Assembly: GCF_019654915.1 (NCBI RefSeq)
Contig: NZ_BPET01000009.1
Coordinates: 1-64,000, forward strand
Length of the DNA: 64,000 bases
DNA from: Shewanella sp. MBTL60-007
GTDB taxonomy: Bacteria > Pseudomonadota > Gammaproteobacteria > Enterobacterales > Shewanellaceae
Reading direction: 5' to 3'
Numbering within the stretch: the first letter of the stretch is position 1; each line of letters begins with the position of its first letter. The notes under the pieces were generated by a model. The model ran no database searches and was not told where the DNA came from. It saw nothing but the letters and a program-made list of their open reading frames with translations. Below, one piece after another: positions 54,803-63,416 of the stretch. The translations under genes and the position numbers were made by a program.

Positions 54803-55531
54803 TTATGCAGCTCTAAGCAGCAAATTCTTCTTAGCCAACACGCCTCTTAGTACCAGACCGGGAGAATTAATGTCATGGGATTGGCGTAAGTTATGGGCCA
54901 CCATAAACTCATCGCGTAGCTCTTCATCTAACCCTAGAGACTCGAACGCTTCAACGGTGAGCGTCAGCTGCTTATCTTCAATCACAGACTTGAGCACGCT
55001 TAACGGATAAGGCTCTTTAAGCTCAGCGTTGAGATAAGCAAATGCCGTAAGGGCGATAATCTCACCAAATACACTAAACAGCGCTAAGGTCTGCACCTCA
55101 TCTGGGTTAACCTGTACATTGTTCAATTGATGAAGTTCATCGACAGCATCGACAGCAATCGACTCGGTTAATGTCCAATATCCCTGAACCAGCTTCTTAT
55201 AAGGCTGCTCCAACTCATCTAGGCGCTCTTTCAAGTAAAAAGTAAACGCATAACGGTAGATATTGACCTGCCCTAATCGCACTAGAGCATCTTTTAATGA
55301 ACGATTTTTTGTCGACTGAGGCGTCGCGTGATCTGCGCTGCTGCTACGCCATAACAGGTGAGCAGATAAGGCGGGGTCTGACGAGACGATGTCGATAACA
55401 TTGCGAATGTCGCCGTCTGCGATGATAGCCTTCTTCAAAGGGATAAGGATCCCTCTACGACCAATTACCTGCTCTTCATTGCTGATAATGGCACGTACTT
55501 GAGTAAATACCTGCTGCTCAAGATCTGTCAT
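54803..55531 (-). CDS. HDOD-domain protein
   Basis: 242 residues. The HDOD-like core reads ADGDIRNVIDIVSSDPALSAHLLWRSSSA, then NRSLKDALVRLGQVNIYRYAFTFYLK, then the longer helical part with LALFSVFGEIIALTAFAYL. HDOD domains are non-catalytic relatives of HD hydrolases used in signalling and stress responses. No second domain is attached. It converges on metR and is followed upstream by a gene-free 277-base stretch. The partner and signal are unknown. Confidence 0.8.
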   Translation of the reverse strand: MTDLEQQVFTQVRAIISNEEQVIGRRGILIPLKKAIIADGDIRNVIDIVSSDPALSAHLLWRSSSADHATPQSTKNRSLKDALVRLGQVNIYRYAFTFYLKERLDELEQPYKKLVQGYWTLTESIAVDAVDELHQLNNVQVNPDEVQTLALFSVFGEIIALTAFAYLNAELKEPYPLSVLKSVIEDKQLTLTVEAFESLGLDEELRDEFMVAHNLRQSHDINSPGLVLRGVLAKKNLLLRAA

Positions 55532-55808
55532 GGGAAACGTTAAACCTTATTCTTCTAATAATGATCCGCAAACTACTTAACGCTCCTTACAGGGGACGAC
55601 AAAAGTAGCTTGGTTTTATCTGAACCAACTCTGTATAAATTAACCCATAATTTGAGGCTAAAGGTCAAGCCATATACGCCATTACCTTATCAAGTTTCTA
55701 ATGTTTTCGGCGTATTAATTTAACTAAGTCAAACAAAACTGTGATTAAGCCTACAAACTAACCATAGAAATAGCCCTTTACCTCACGCGCTATCAGTAAC
55801 GACTGTAA

Positions 55809-56423
55809 CTATATCGCTTGGTAAATTGCCTGAGCGAGCTCCAAATAACCAGCATCATTTAAGTGTATTGCGTCAGACTTTTTGCTAGGGCTCTTCAACA
55901 GACTACTTAAGGTATCCTCTATTAAAACCAGCTCATACTCTTCGGCTAATTCGGCGTAAATGGGGGAGGGAGAGAGGAACAAACTCTTTTGTGGTACTGC
56001 CACCAGTAACACAGGGATCTGCTTTGCCTGAGCCTGTTCAATCATATTAGCCAAATTCGCCTTAGTCTTATCCTGTGGCTGATTGCGAAGAAAGTCATTG
56101 CCGCCTTCAAGTAAGATCAATAGCTCTGGATCATGGCGTTCCAACAATGCACCTAAGCGCTGCTTGCCAGCGGATGTGGTTTCCCCTGAGATCCCGGCAT
56201 TTATCACCTCATAACCACTGATCCCCGCAAGCTGACTCGGGTAATCCAACCCCTTGCTAGCCCCAACGCCGTAGGTCAGGCTATCGCCAAAGGCCAGCAC
56301 CCGCGCATTTTCAGTTAACGGTGGAAGGCTAGGTCCTGAACAAGCTTGCAACAATAGAAAAGGCACAATAACCAATAGGCGTAATAAGCCAACTGCACGA
56401 CTATTGGAGAAAAGCGGCTTCAT
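55809..56423 (-). CDS. GDSL (SGNH) esterase, TesA-like, lipoprotein
   Basis: 204 residues. A lipoprotein signal ends in LLLQAC, so it is predicted membrane-anchored, unlike soluble periplasmic TesA. SGNH blocks: I with nucleophile Ser in VLAFGDSLTYG, II with Gly in ISGETTSAGK, III with Asn in EGGNDFL, and V with Asp/His in SDAIHLNDAGY. These enzymes hydrolyse acyl thioesters, lysophospholipids or arylesters. It lies ~100 bases downstream of btuB's stop side on the same strand, with a terminator between, so it is transcribed on its own. Confidence 0.88.
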   Translation of the reverse strand: MKPLFSNSRAVGLLRLLVIVPFLLLQACSGPSLPPLTENARVLAFGDSLTYGVGASKGLDYPSQLAGISGYEVINAGISGETTSAGKQRLGALLERHDPELLILLEGGNDFLRNQPQDKTKANLANMIEQAQAKQIPVLLVAVPQKSLFLSPSPIYAELAEEYELVLIEDTLSSLLKSPSKKSDAIHLNDAGYLELAQAIYQAI

Positions 56424-56473
56424 GAGTCATCCTTATCGCTTAAAGTTCAAATTGGTATTAGCCAAAATAGCAT

Positions 56474-56501
56474 AAAAAAAGCCAGACTCAAGGTCTGGCT
56501 T
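56474..56501 (-). terminator. btuB terminator
   Basis: On the minus strand AAGCCAGACC / (G)GTCTGGCTT forms a stem followed by seven Ts, 20 bases after the btuB stop. Confidence 0.85.
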
Positions 56502-56520
56502 AACGTGTTAATCCATTAAG

Positions 56521-58374
56521 TTAAAATGCTTGGTAGCTAACACTAAAGAACAGCTCTCGACCTGGGCTAAAGTAGTTTTGATCCGAGATAATCTCTTCGT
56601 CAAACAGGTTGTTAGCTTTTAACCTTAGACTCCAAGCGTCATCAATTTGGTAGCCAAGGCTTAGATCTAACTTATGGTAAGCCTCTAAGAACTGCTCACT
56701 ACCAGCATAGCGTTTGCCCTGATAATGATAGTTAGCGAGCAGATCGAACTGCTGCCAAGTATAGCTCAATAAATAGCTAAACTCGTTCTCACTGCGACCA
56801 ATTAATTGCTCTCCTGTCTGGGTGTTCTCGGCATCCAGATAGGTATAGCCAAGCTGATGATCAAGCCCTAAAAGCTGATAATGAGCCGACAATTCTACGC
56901 CAGTGATCTTAGCTTCATTGATGTTGGCTGGCTTCCAAATATCCCAACCAAAGTCATCTTTTTCACCCGTTGGAGCCCAGGCGATCAAATTATCAATCTT
57001 ATTTTGGAACACACTGATATAGGCACGAACTGCTTGGCTATCAAAATGCAGAGTTAAGTCGTAACTTTCAGCGGTTTCCGAGATCAGATCTGGATTACCT
57101 GAATCAGGCCAATACAGATCGTTAAAGGTTGGCGCTTTAAATGCTGTGCCCGTTGTCGCAGCTAGACGCCATTGCTCATTAAACTGATAGGCTAGGCTGG
57201 CATTATAGGAAACTTCGCTATCGATGTTTTCCACGTCATCGTAACGCACAGCGACTTCGGCTAGCAGCTTACTCCACTGCTTTTGGACTAATGCATAGGC
57301 TGCGAAGATATCGCGCTGATCTTGAGCATAATCGCCTTTTACCTGCTCGCTAGACCAATCGATGCCGCCAGTTAAGGTAAGGTCATCGGCCGCTAAATAC
57401 TGGTTACTCCAGTTAACTTGATCCCGCGTAGTTTCGAATTCTGCAATGGCAACGCTTGCATCGTCACCACGGAAGTTTTCGTTATAATCCCGAGACTGAC
57501 TCAGGGCTAACTTACTGGTAAATTTGTCATTGTTGTACTGACCCGCTAGGTTCCACAGGTAATTTTCATAGTCAGACTCATCGGCAGAACCCGATGCATA
57601 GATATCATCATATTGGGTATTGCCTTTATCGTACTGACCATTCCAAATCGCTTGCCAATGCGAGCCGATCTGCTGTGAACCTTTTAGTGAAAGTGCGTTG
57701 CGTTTATAACCGTCATCGTCATTTTCCACCTCGGCGCCATTGTAAACATCGTAGCCCTTGGATTGCTCATGGTTTAACGCTATGGTCGTGCTGCCATTTC
57801 CATGATCCATGCCCGCGCCAAATGAACCTCGAATATAGTCATCAGTGCCATATTCTGCACCAGCAAACCACTCTCCCCCTTTCAATTGACGAGTGAAGAT
57901 CTGAATAACGCCGCCAATTGCATCACTGCCCCAAACAGAGGCTCTTGGGCCTTTAAGCACTTCGATACGCTCGATGTTCTCTGGCGAAAGCGTATTAAAA
58001 CTCACTGTGCCCAGTGTTGCCGAGCCGACTTTAACACCATCAACCAGCACCAACACATGGTTGGAGTTGCTGCCACGAATACTTATAGAGGTCGCCTGCC
58101 CAGCACCGCCATTACGCGATACACTCACCCCAGGTAGGGTTTCCAAAACATCGGCAACAGATTTAGGGTTTAGACGTGCAATCTCTTCCCGTTCGATAGT
58201 ATTGACTACCGTCAGCTGCTGCTCTGCCGTTCTATCGAAACGTGAACCGGTTACGGTGATCGTTTCATCAATGTTTGCCGAGGTGATATTGGTTTCTTCG
58301 GCCTGAGCCGAAAATGCTGATAAACTGATAAGACTGCTAACGAGCAGTGCGATTTTAGATGGTTGTGTTCCCAT
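56521..58374 (-). CDS. btuB: TonB-dependent vitamin B12 receptor BtuB
   Basis: 617 residues. A signal peptide (ALLVSSLISLSAFSAQA) precedes a TonB box region ETITVTGSRFD, the plug domain (NPKSVADVLETLPGVSVSRNGGAGQATSISIRGSNSNHVLVLVDGVKVG and PRASVWGSDAIGGVI), and a 22-strand barrel ending in an aromatic FSVSYQAF. It imports cobalamin across the outer membrane. The identity as BtuB, and not another TonB receptor, is supported by the cobalamin riboswitch in its leader. No btuCDF transport genes follow; btuB is monocistronic. Confidence 0.95.
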   Translation of the reverse strand: MGTQPSKIALLVSSLISLSAFSAQAEETNITSANIDETITVTGSRFDRTAEQQLTVVNTIEREEIARLNPKSVADVLETLPGVSVSRNGGAGQATSISIRGSNSNHVLVLVDGVKVGSATLGTVSFNTLSPENIERIEVLKGPRASVWGSDAIGGVIQIFTRQLKGGEWFAGAEYGTDDYIRGSFGAGMDHGNGSTTIALNHEQSKGYDVYNGAEVENDDDGYKRNALSLKGSQQIGSHWQAIWNGQYDKGNTQYDDIYASGSADESDYENYLWNLAGQYNNDKFTSKLALSQSRDYNENFRGDDASVAIAEFETTRDQVNWSNQYLAADDLTLTGGIDWSSEQVKGDYAQDQRDIFAAYALVQKQWSKLLAEVAVRYDDVENIDSEVSYNASLAYQFNEQWRLAATTGTAFKAPTFNDLYWPDSGNPDLISETAESYDLTLHFDSQAVRAYISVFQNKIDNLIAWAPTGEKDDFGWDIWKPANINEAKITGVELSAHYQLLGLDHQLGYTYLDAENTQTGEQLIGRSENEFSYLLSYTWQQFDLLANYHYQGKRYAGSEQFLEAYHKLDLSLGYQIDDAWSLRLKANNLFDEEIISDQNYFSPGRELFFSVSYQAF

Positions 58375-58508
58375 TTACCTTTGACTCCTAAAGGAAAACG
58401 GGGCAAAAACGTCACGGTGATACGCTCCAGATATGGAAAATTCCTCCATTAAACTGGTTCGTTCAATTGCCGCATTTCGAGATCTGCCCGCCGAAATCAT
58501 CGAAATCA

Positions 58509-58680
58509 CTTTGTTGGCCGGTCTCCGGACTTAGGTTCTGTATTACTGAGTAATACGCGAGTACAAGCTTTACAACGCCTATCCATTAAGGCGCACTCGT
58601 CTCTCACCATTCACCGTTGCGGGGGCAGTGTCAGATTCTAACTGACTTCCCGATTATCCCTAATACCAATCAATATAAGA
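58509..58680 (-). promoter_or_regulatory. Cobalamin riboswitch upstream of btuB
   Basis: On the minus strand the leader has the diagnostic core in order: TCGGGAAGTCAG, then CTGCCCCCGCAACGG (B12-box-type junction), a long arm, and GTCCGGAGACCGGCC at the 3' side. The layout and spacing match RF00174-type adenosylcobalamin riboswitches. It ends ~135 bases before the btuB start, allowing translational or transcriptional control of B12 uptake. The outer boundaries are estimated. Confidence 0.93.
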
Positions 58681-58836
58681 AGTGGATCGACTCAGCGAGC
58701 AAACCTCTATTCCGATAGGTATAGGTTACAGCTGTAACCTAAGGCACCAATAAAGTTGACTAAAATACTCATTTTTATTCAAGTGTATACTTGTTATCTC
58801 TCAGAGCGAAAAAGCATCATCTCTGAGAGTGCGCGC

Positions 58837-58866
58837 ATTATAGACGTCTATACGGTTAAATGTCTA
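58837..58866 (-). promoter_or_regulatory. btuB promoter overlapped by tandem MetJ boxes
   Basis: On the minus strand the -35 TAGACA (58861-58866) and perfect -10 TATAAT (58837-58842) are 18 bases apart. The perfect met box AGACGTCT (58842-58849) lies in the spacer, and the next two 8-mers, ATACGGTT (5/8) and AAATGTCT (6/8; 58858-58865), continue the tandem phase to the -35. A 9-bp stem (CTCTCAGAG / CTCTGAGAG, 58798-58829) would form right at the 5' end of the transcript. Confidence 0.65.
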
Positions 58867-59137
58867 ACTTAACCGCCTGAGAAGGCCACCTTTATAGATG
58901 AAAAAAGTTGACCTTCAGCTTGAAAACTGTCGTTACACTGCTGCCTAGCATACAGCAAATACAATGTAGTCAGATGATGGTGCTGGTATTAACTCGCTTG
59001 GCGAGCTTCAATACGATTAAAGAATCCCCTGCTCCATAAGCTTGCCAATCCAACACTAGCCTCCTTATTTAACAAAGGCTTATATTGCCACCATTCATAT
59101 AGTTTAAAAAAAACACAAAAAAGCACTTGCACCACTC
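58867..59137. other. Gene-free interval between btuB promoter and blaI operators
   Basis: No gene, tRNA or repeat is recognisable here. Together with the riboswitch and both promoter regions it makes up the 816-base gap 58375-59190. Confidence 0.6.
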
Positions 59138-59177
59138 GATTACATTTATAATCTTACATATAAATTACACTTGTAAT
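59138..59177. promoter_or_regulatory. Two BlaI/MecI-type operators
   Basis: GATTA-N6-TAATC (59138-59153) and the palindrome ATTACA-CT-TGTAAT (59164-59177) both fit the TACA/TGTA dyads bound by BlaI/MecI repressors. The second is 13 bases from the blaI start, so autorepression is likely. Confidence 0.65.
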
Positions 59178-59190
59178 CGAAGAGAATACC

Positions 59191-59568
59191 ATGAAAGAGA
59201 TCAGTAACGCCGAGCTGTGTGTACTCAATATCCTTTGGCAATCATCACCGATTAGCGCCAGTGAAGTCATTGAACAAGTATCTCAGCGCAATGACTGGCA
59301 TGAGAAAACGGTTAAGACACTGCTGAACCGCCTCGTTAAAAAACAAGCCATTGGTTTTGAAAAGCAGGGCCGCTCCTACCTATACAGCCCTCTCATCAAC
59401 CAGAGTGAGTACCAGCTAAAAGAGAGCGAGTCCTTTATCGAGCGTCTATTCTCAGGGCGGATAGCCCCCTTGGTGGCGGGTTTCGCAAAACAAAATAAGC
59501 TCAGTGCCGAGGATGTCGATGAGCTACAACAACTGATTGATACTTGGAAGAAGGATAACAAGTCATGA
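59191..59568 (+). CDS. BlaI/MecI/CopY-family repressor
   Basis: 125 residues with the family's winged helix: ISNAELCVLNILWQSSPISASEVIEQVSQRNDWHEKTVKTLLNRLVKKQAIGFEKQGRSYLYSPLI, followed by the dimerisation helix region ending DVDELQQLIDTWK. It overlaps the M56 gene by 4 bases, the usual BlaI-BlaR1 arrangement. Its operators lie directly upstream. The paired membrane protein would inactivate it by proteolysis on receiving a signal. Confidence 0.92.
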   Translation: MKEISNAELCVLNILWQSSPISASEVIEQVSQRNDWHEKTVKTLLNRLVKKQAIGFEKQGRSYLYSPLINQSEYQLKESESFIERLFSGRIAPLVAGFAKQNKLSAEDVDELQQLIDTWKKDNKS

Positions 59569-60758
59569 TGCTATGGATGGCGCAGCAGACTCTTTTACTC
59601 TCGTTAGTGTGTGGTGGTTTACTGCTAAGTCACCGCCTATTACAGCAATACCTTGGCGCCCATAGAACTTACCACCTGTGGCTTGCCGTGCCCACACTGC
59701 TTATCAGCTCTGCGGTCGTTGCGCTTATGCCCTATGCGCTTAGCGCCATTCACGTCAATCAATTGGCCCATTACAGCGTATTAGCAAGCAAAGCTATCGC
59801 CACGGTACAGACGACAAATTACGCCGAACTTTTATTGTATATTTGGCTTTTGGGTATGACATTTATGGCCACAATGCTCGGCCTACAAGTTATCAGCTTA
59901 AGGCGATTGCTACGCACAGCAAGCCGAGTCCACAATATCCACGCCAAGCTGCCCACATATCAACACCCTAAGGTGCAGTCTCCTATGTTGGTCGGAATCA
60001 ACAATGCCAAGATTTTATTGCCGACAAACTTTAAAAACCTGTCGCCAGGTGAACAAGCGGCAATCATTAACCATGAACAATATCACCATCAACGCCGAGA
60101 CTTAATCAGTAACCTAGTGGCTTACTGCATCCTCAGCGCCTTTTGGTTTAACCCCTTATGCTGGCTGGCTTACCGACGTTTTAGGGACGATCAAGAGTTA
60201 TCTTGTGATGCCCATGTCACCCAGCCATTAACTAAACCGCAAAAAATCAGTTATAGCCAGGTACTTTTAGCTTACTCGCAGCAAGCTCACCACGGCTTGC
60301 TACACACTCACTATGGAAATAAACAGATCCTCAAGGAACGTATTATGCAGATAAAAACCTCGCAAAAAGGTCAAAGTGGCTTAGCAATTATCGGCCTCAC
60401 ACTCTCTCTTGGTGTGAGCGGCCTGCTCTTAAATCAACAGGTACAGGCGGGCGCGCATGAACATGAAGCCGTTCACCCTGTAATCCGAATTGAACCTAAG
60501 TATCCAGTTCAAGCCGTTAACGCGAATCAAAATGGTTTTGTTCAGCTAAAGTTTGATATCAGCCCAAGCGGCGTAGTGAGCAATGTCAGCGTGATAAAGT
60601 CATCACCCGAAGCTGTGTTTGATGAATCAGCAATCAACGCACTTGAGCAGTGGCGCTATAAAGAATCAATCAAAGGACAAAAGGGCGCAAAGGTACAGCT
60701 CGACTTTATGATTGAGCCACCAGCGACCGATGTCGAGCGCATTAAAGTGACCCCTTAA
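59565..60758 (+). CDS. M56-family (BlaR1-like) membrane metalloprotease with C-terminal TonB domain
   Basis: 397 residues. Membrane helices lie at about 5-22, 36-57, 85-108 and 200ish in the N-terminal part. The zinc motif HEQYH (in AAIINHEQYHHQRRDL) is in the cytoplasmic-facing M56 domain, followed by SCDAHVTQ. Another helix (about 272-293) leads to a periplasmic TonB_C domain (IRIEPKYPVQAVNANQNGFVQLKFDISPSGVVSNVSVIKSSPEAVFDESAINALEQWRYKE). The penicillin-binding sensor of BlaR1 is absent; the TonB-type domain takes its place. The inducer is therefore probably not a beta-lactam. The coupled BlaI makes this a two-gene sensor-repressor unit. Confidence 0.88.
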   Translation: MMLWMAQQTLLLSLVCGGLLLSHRLLQQYLGAHRTYHLWLAVPTLLISSAVVALMPYALSAIHVNQLAHYSVLASKAIATVQTTNYAELLLYIWLLGMTFMATMLGLQVISLRRLLRTASRVHNIHAKLPTYQHPKVQSPMLVGINNAKILLPTNFKNLSPGEQAAIINHEQYHHQRRDLISNLVAYCILSAFWFNPLCWLAYRRFRDDQELSCDAHVTQPLTKPQKISYSQVLLAYSQQAHHGLLHTHYGNKQILKERIMQIKTSQKGQSGLAIIGLTLSLGVSGLLLNQQVQAGAHEHEAVHPVIRIEPKYPVQAVNANQNGFVQLKFDISPSGVVSNVSVIKSSPEAVFDESAINALEQWRYKESIKGQKGAKVQLDFMIEPPATDVERIKVTP

Positions 60759-60771
60759 AGCTTTGCTAGTG

Positions 60772-60809
60772 TGAAAGCTAACTTTAACAAAGCATAAAGT
60801 TAGCTTTCA
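60772..60809. terminator. Long hairpin between convergent genes
   Basis: TGAAAGCTAACTTT / AAAGTTAGCTTTCA is a perfect 14-bp stem with a 10-base loop between the M56 gene and the secreted orphan. There is no strong T tract, so it may terminate weakly in both directions. Confidence 0.5.
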
Positions 60810-60816
60810 TATGCCT

Positions 60817-61590
60817 CTATTTAGCTTTAGATTGCATCGACATCTCGTCGACTAAACGATAAACCGTATAGGTGGTCGACTTAAAGTTATCCGACCAATC
60901 CTCTAGAAGCTCTTCCGCCTTCTCTTCACTTTTCATGTGCTTGGCCAATGCCTGAGCAAAAGTTTTCTCAGGTGGCGTCATTTCAGCGTAATTGCGATAG
61001 GGGATCACTAAACTTAAACCGCCCTTTCCACCGATCTTTTGCCCCCATGCCCATGAATATGGCCATTTCATCGCTTTGGCGCTGTCGCTCAGTTGTTTTT
61101 TTACCGCTGTAACTTCTTTCCATTGCCCCATCTTGACGCGATAATCCGTCACCGCAAAATAGCGGTAGCCCTTTTCCTCAGGCCAATTGCTATTGGCAAA
61201 GTCGACTCGAGAATAGAAGTGCTCATAGCGGCCAACATACTGATCCACATTGGCGTACCAATTTTCGAGGATCTTATTATCTGCCTGCCATTTTTGATAG
61301 GCATCAACATCCTTCCATTTTGTGCAACAGTAACGGACGATATAGCGGTCCATTCCGGTTCCTATTGCTGGGCGGTAGACTTTCCAGTCTCTGCTGTCAC
61401 CTTTATCAATGCGAAATTGAACATGCTTTTTAAAGGCAGCCTCAAATTGTGCCTCCTGACCTGCATTTGGCGTCATGACCCAAACATCAGCTAATGCATC
61501 GGGCTTAACCTCGGCGGCTTGCAGTGCTGGCGTCAGGCTTAACAAGATAGCCAGGCTTAGGCCTAAACCTTTTAGAATAGAGTTTTTCAT
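60817..61590 (-). CDS. Secreted protein of unknown function, two alpha/beta-barrel-like halves
   Basis: 257 residues from the ATG at 61590, where a signal peptide begins (ILKGLGLSLAILLSLTPALQA|AE); the extension to 61641 is rejected. The mature part seems to have two similar halves, each starting with a beta strand and a helix (ADVWVMTPNAGQEAQFEAAFKKHV and YFAVTDYRVKMGQWKEVTAVKKQL) and each followed by a Trp-containing strand, the pattern of the dimeric alpha/beta (ferredoxin-like) barrel fold. This is inference from the pattern; I know no named family. It has two adjacent cysteines (RYCCTKW). It is isolated, convergent with the M56 gene. Confidence 0.7.
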   Translation of the reverse strand: MKNSILKGLGLSLAILLSLTPALQAAEVKPDALADVWVMTPNAGQEAQFEAAFKKHVQFRIDKGDSRDWKVYRPAIGTGMDRYIVRYCCTKWKDVDAYQKWQADNKILENWYANVDQYVGRYEHFYSRVDFANSNWPEEKGYRYFAVTDYRVKMGQWKEVTAVKKQLSDSAKAMKWPYSWAWGQKIGGKGGLSLVIPYRNYAEMTPPEKTFAQALAKHMKSEEKAEELLEDWSDNFKSTTYTVYRLVDEMSMQSKAK

Positions 61591-61738
61591 TACATCAATC
61601 CTTTTTAGTGAGTGATGCCGTTCTGGTTTACAGCAAACCAATCAAAACAAAAAGCAATCAAAAGAATATGGGACGTTGTAAAATAGAAAGGCGTAACAAA
61701 GCCTAGCAAGGATTGAGCAGTTATGCGGGACAAAGGCC

Positions 61739-61768
61739 AAAAAGCGAATGCACTGCATCCGCTTTTTA
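61739..61768. terminator. FMN reductase gene terminator
   Basis: AAAAAGCGRATGCA / TGCATCCGCTTTTT-type stem (one wobble) has T tracts on both strands, 8 bases after the reductase stop. Confidence 0.75.
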
Positions 61769-61775
61769 TTAACGA

Positions 61776-62297
61776 TTAAAGCTGGGCTAAAGCCGATCTC
61801 AACTTATCTTCCAGCTCAGGATTGCGAAGCACCTGCTTCTCCATATCGAAGTTATCGAAAAAGCTTGGAATAGACAGCGTTGCTTTTACATCAGCAGCAA
61901 AGTAAGGCGCCGAGCCCTCTGCCGCAGCTAAGACGCTGGCGGCACCACCAGGTCCTGGAGACGTTGCCAATAGTACCATGGGCTTGTTTTGGAACACCTT
62001 CATATCAATGCGTGATGTCCAATCAAACAAGTTCTTATATGCCGCCGTATAAGAGCCGTTATGCTCAGCAAAAGAGATAATAATGGCATCTGCCTCACCA
62101 ATTTTGGCGAAGAACTTTTGTGCCAACTCCGGTTGACCCAGCTCCTCTTCTCTATCTTGACTATAGATAGGCATCTCATATTGATTAATATCGAGTATTT
62201 CAACATCTGCACCTTCCACTAATGAAGCGGCATAAGTGGCAAGCTGCTTGTTAATTGACTTAGAACTGCTGCTGGCGGCAAAGGCTAACAATTTCAT
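61776..62297 (-). CDS. NADPH-dependent FMN reductase-family flavoprotein
   Basis: 173 residues with a flavodoxin-like fold: the phosphate loop LLAFAASSSSKSINKQLATYA at the N-terminus, then EILDINQYEMPIYSQDREEELG, the SFAEHNGSYTAAYKNLFDWTSR block that contacts FMN, and LLATSPGPGGAASVL. This is the chromate/azo/quinone-reductase class (YieF/SsuE relatives). It uses NAD(P)H to reduce quinones, metals or FMN. It is divergent from a LysR gene across 200 bases, so it is probably that regulator's target. Confidence 0.9.
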   Translation of the reverse strand: MKLLAFAASSSSKSINKQLATYAASLVEGADVEILDINQYEMPIYSQDREEELGQPELAQKFFAKIGEADAIIISFAEHNGSYTAAYKNLFDWTSRIDMKVFQNKPMVLLATSPGPGGAASVLAAAEGSAPYFAADVKATLSIPSFFDNFDMEKQVLRNPELEDKLRSALAQL

Positions 62298-62430
62298 AAT
62301 TGGGCTCTCTTATGTCTGTTACTGCAGGCTATGCCTACAAAAGTATTTGATTCAGTTACCGCTACCATTAATGTGAAGATTAACTTTTGAGCGACAACCC
62401 GATGAAGAGCAGTGTATATTAGTTACCATT

Positions 62431-62444
62431 GGTTATTAATAACC
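62431..62444. promoter_or_regulatory. Operator-like palindrome between FMN reductase and LysR genes
   Basis: GGTTATTAATAACC is a perfect 14-bp palindrome in the divergent promoter gap, 52 bases before the LysR start. A GTTACCATTGGTTA half-repeat overlaps it. Confidence 0.5.
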
Positions 62445-62495
62445 TTAAAAGATAATAACTATTTCCATATAACTCTTAATCAGGCGCTTGATGTG

Positions 62496-63416
62496 ATGAT
62501 GAATAAACTGTTTGACGGTATCGTGATTTTTACACAGGTGGTTAAGAGTGGTGGTTTCTCGGCTGCTGCAGAGGTGCTAGGGCACTCCACCTCTTATGTG
62601 AGTAAAGAGGTCAATAAGCTAGAGGCGCGGCTCGGAGTGCGACTACTGAACCGCACCACTCGCTCTATCGGCTTAACTCCTGAAGGAGAGGCTTATTACC
62701 AACAATGTCTACAACTGATAAGCGATGCAGAGTTAGCTGTCGGCTTAATTACCCAACATGATGTCAGCCCCCATGGAGTATTGAGGATCAGCTGCCCAGT
62801 AGGATTTGCCCAAAATCATCTTAAGCCCGTGATCTCAGAGTATCTGCAGCGTTACCCCAATGTCAGTCTAGATTTAGACTTAAGTGATAAACGCACCGAC
62901 GTCATCGCCGATGGCTACGACTTAGCGATTAGGGCGTCAGCACAGCTCGAAGAGTCTAGCCTCATCTGCCGTAAGATCTATAGCTGTAAAGCCTATACTG
63001 TGGCATCGAAAGAGTACATTTCACGCCACGGAAAGCCTCATCATCCCAGAGAGCTAGAGACCCATAACGGGATCTGTTACTCCAACCATAAACAGCCTAG
63101 CAAGTGGGACTATATAGACCATGACGGTAAGCATTTCACGGTTAATATTCGCCCGAAGATCCTCTGTAACAATGGTCACATGCAACTAAGCATGGCTTTG
63201 GCGGGCCACGGCATAACTCGCTTGCCGAGTTTCTACATGCAGGGAGCACTCGATAGCGATCAGCTTGAAATCTTATTTGACAAGTATCCCAGCGCCGACA
63301 TCGATGTATTTGTGGTTTATCCAAGCCGCAAACATCTGTCCCCTAAAGTCAGAGCCTTTATTGATCTGGCTGCCGAGCGCTTATCAGCTAGCGATATAAA
63401 GGGAGGAGATAAATAG
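62496..63416 (+). CDS. LysR-family transcriptional regulator (CrgA-like group)
   Basis: 306 residues from the ATG at 62496 (a second ATG follows at once); a GTG at 62412 would add 28 residues overlapping the promoter region. It has a winged helix (FDGIVIFTQVVKSGGFSAAAEVLGHSTSYVSKEVNKLEARLGVRLLNRTTRSIGLTPEG) and an effector domain opening PHGVLRISCPVGFAQNHLKPVISEYLQRYPNV. It is of the subgroup that often represses or activates an adjacent quinone or flavin oxidoreductase, matching the divergent FMN reductase gene. No good ribosome-binding site is visible. Confidence 0.87.
   Translation: MMNKLFDGIVIFTQVVKSGGFSAAAEVLGHSTSYVSKEVNKLEARLGVRLLNRTTRSIGLTPEGEAYYQQCLQLISDAELAVGLITQHDVSPHGVLRISCPVGFAQNHLKPVISEYLQRYPNVSLDLDLSDKRTDVIADGYDLAIRASAQLEESSLICRKIYSCKAYTVASKEYISRHGKPHHPRELETHNGICYSNHKQPSKWDYIDHDGKHFTVNIRPKILCNNGHMQLSMALAGHGITRLPSFYMQGALDSDQLEILFDKYPSADIDVFVVYPSRKHLSPKVRAFIDLAAERLSASDIKGGDK

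Noticed and set aside
59191..60758. Beta-lactam resistance regulator pair
   Set aside because: The membrane protein lacks the penicillin-binding sensor and no beta-lactamase gene is adjacent, so the name blaI-blaR1 would mislead.
62412..62495. N-terminal extension of the last LysR gene
   Set aside because: It would translate through the divergent promoter palindrome, and family members start at the winged helix.
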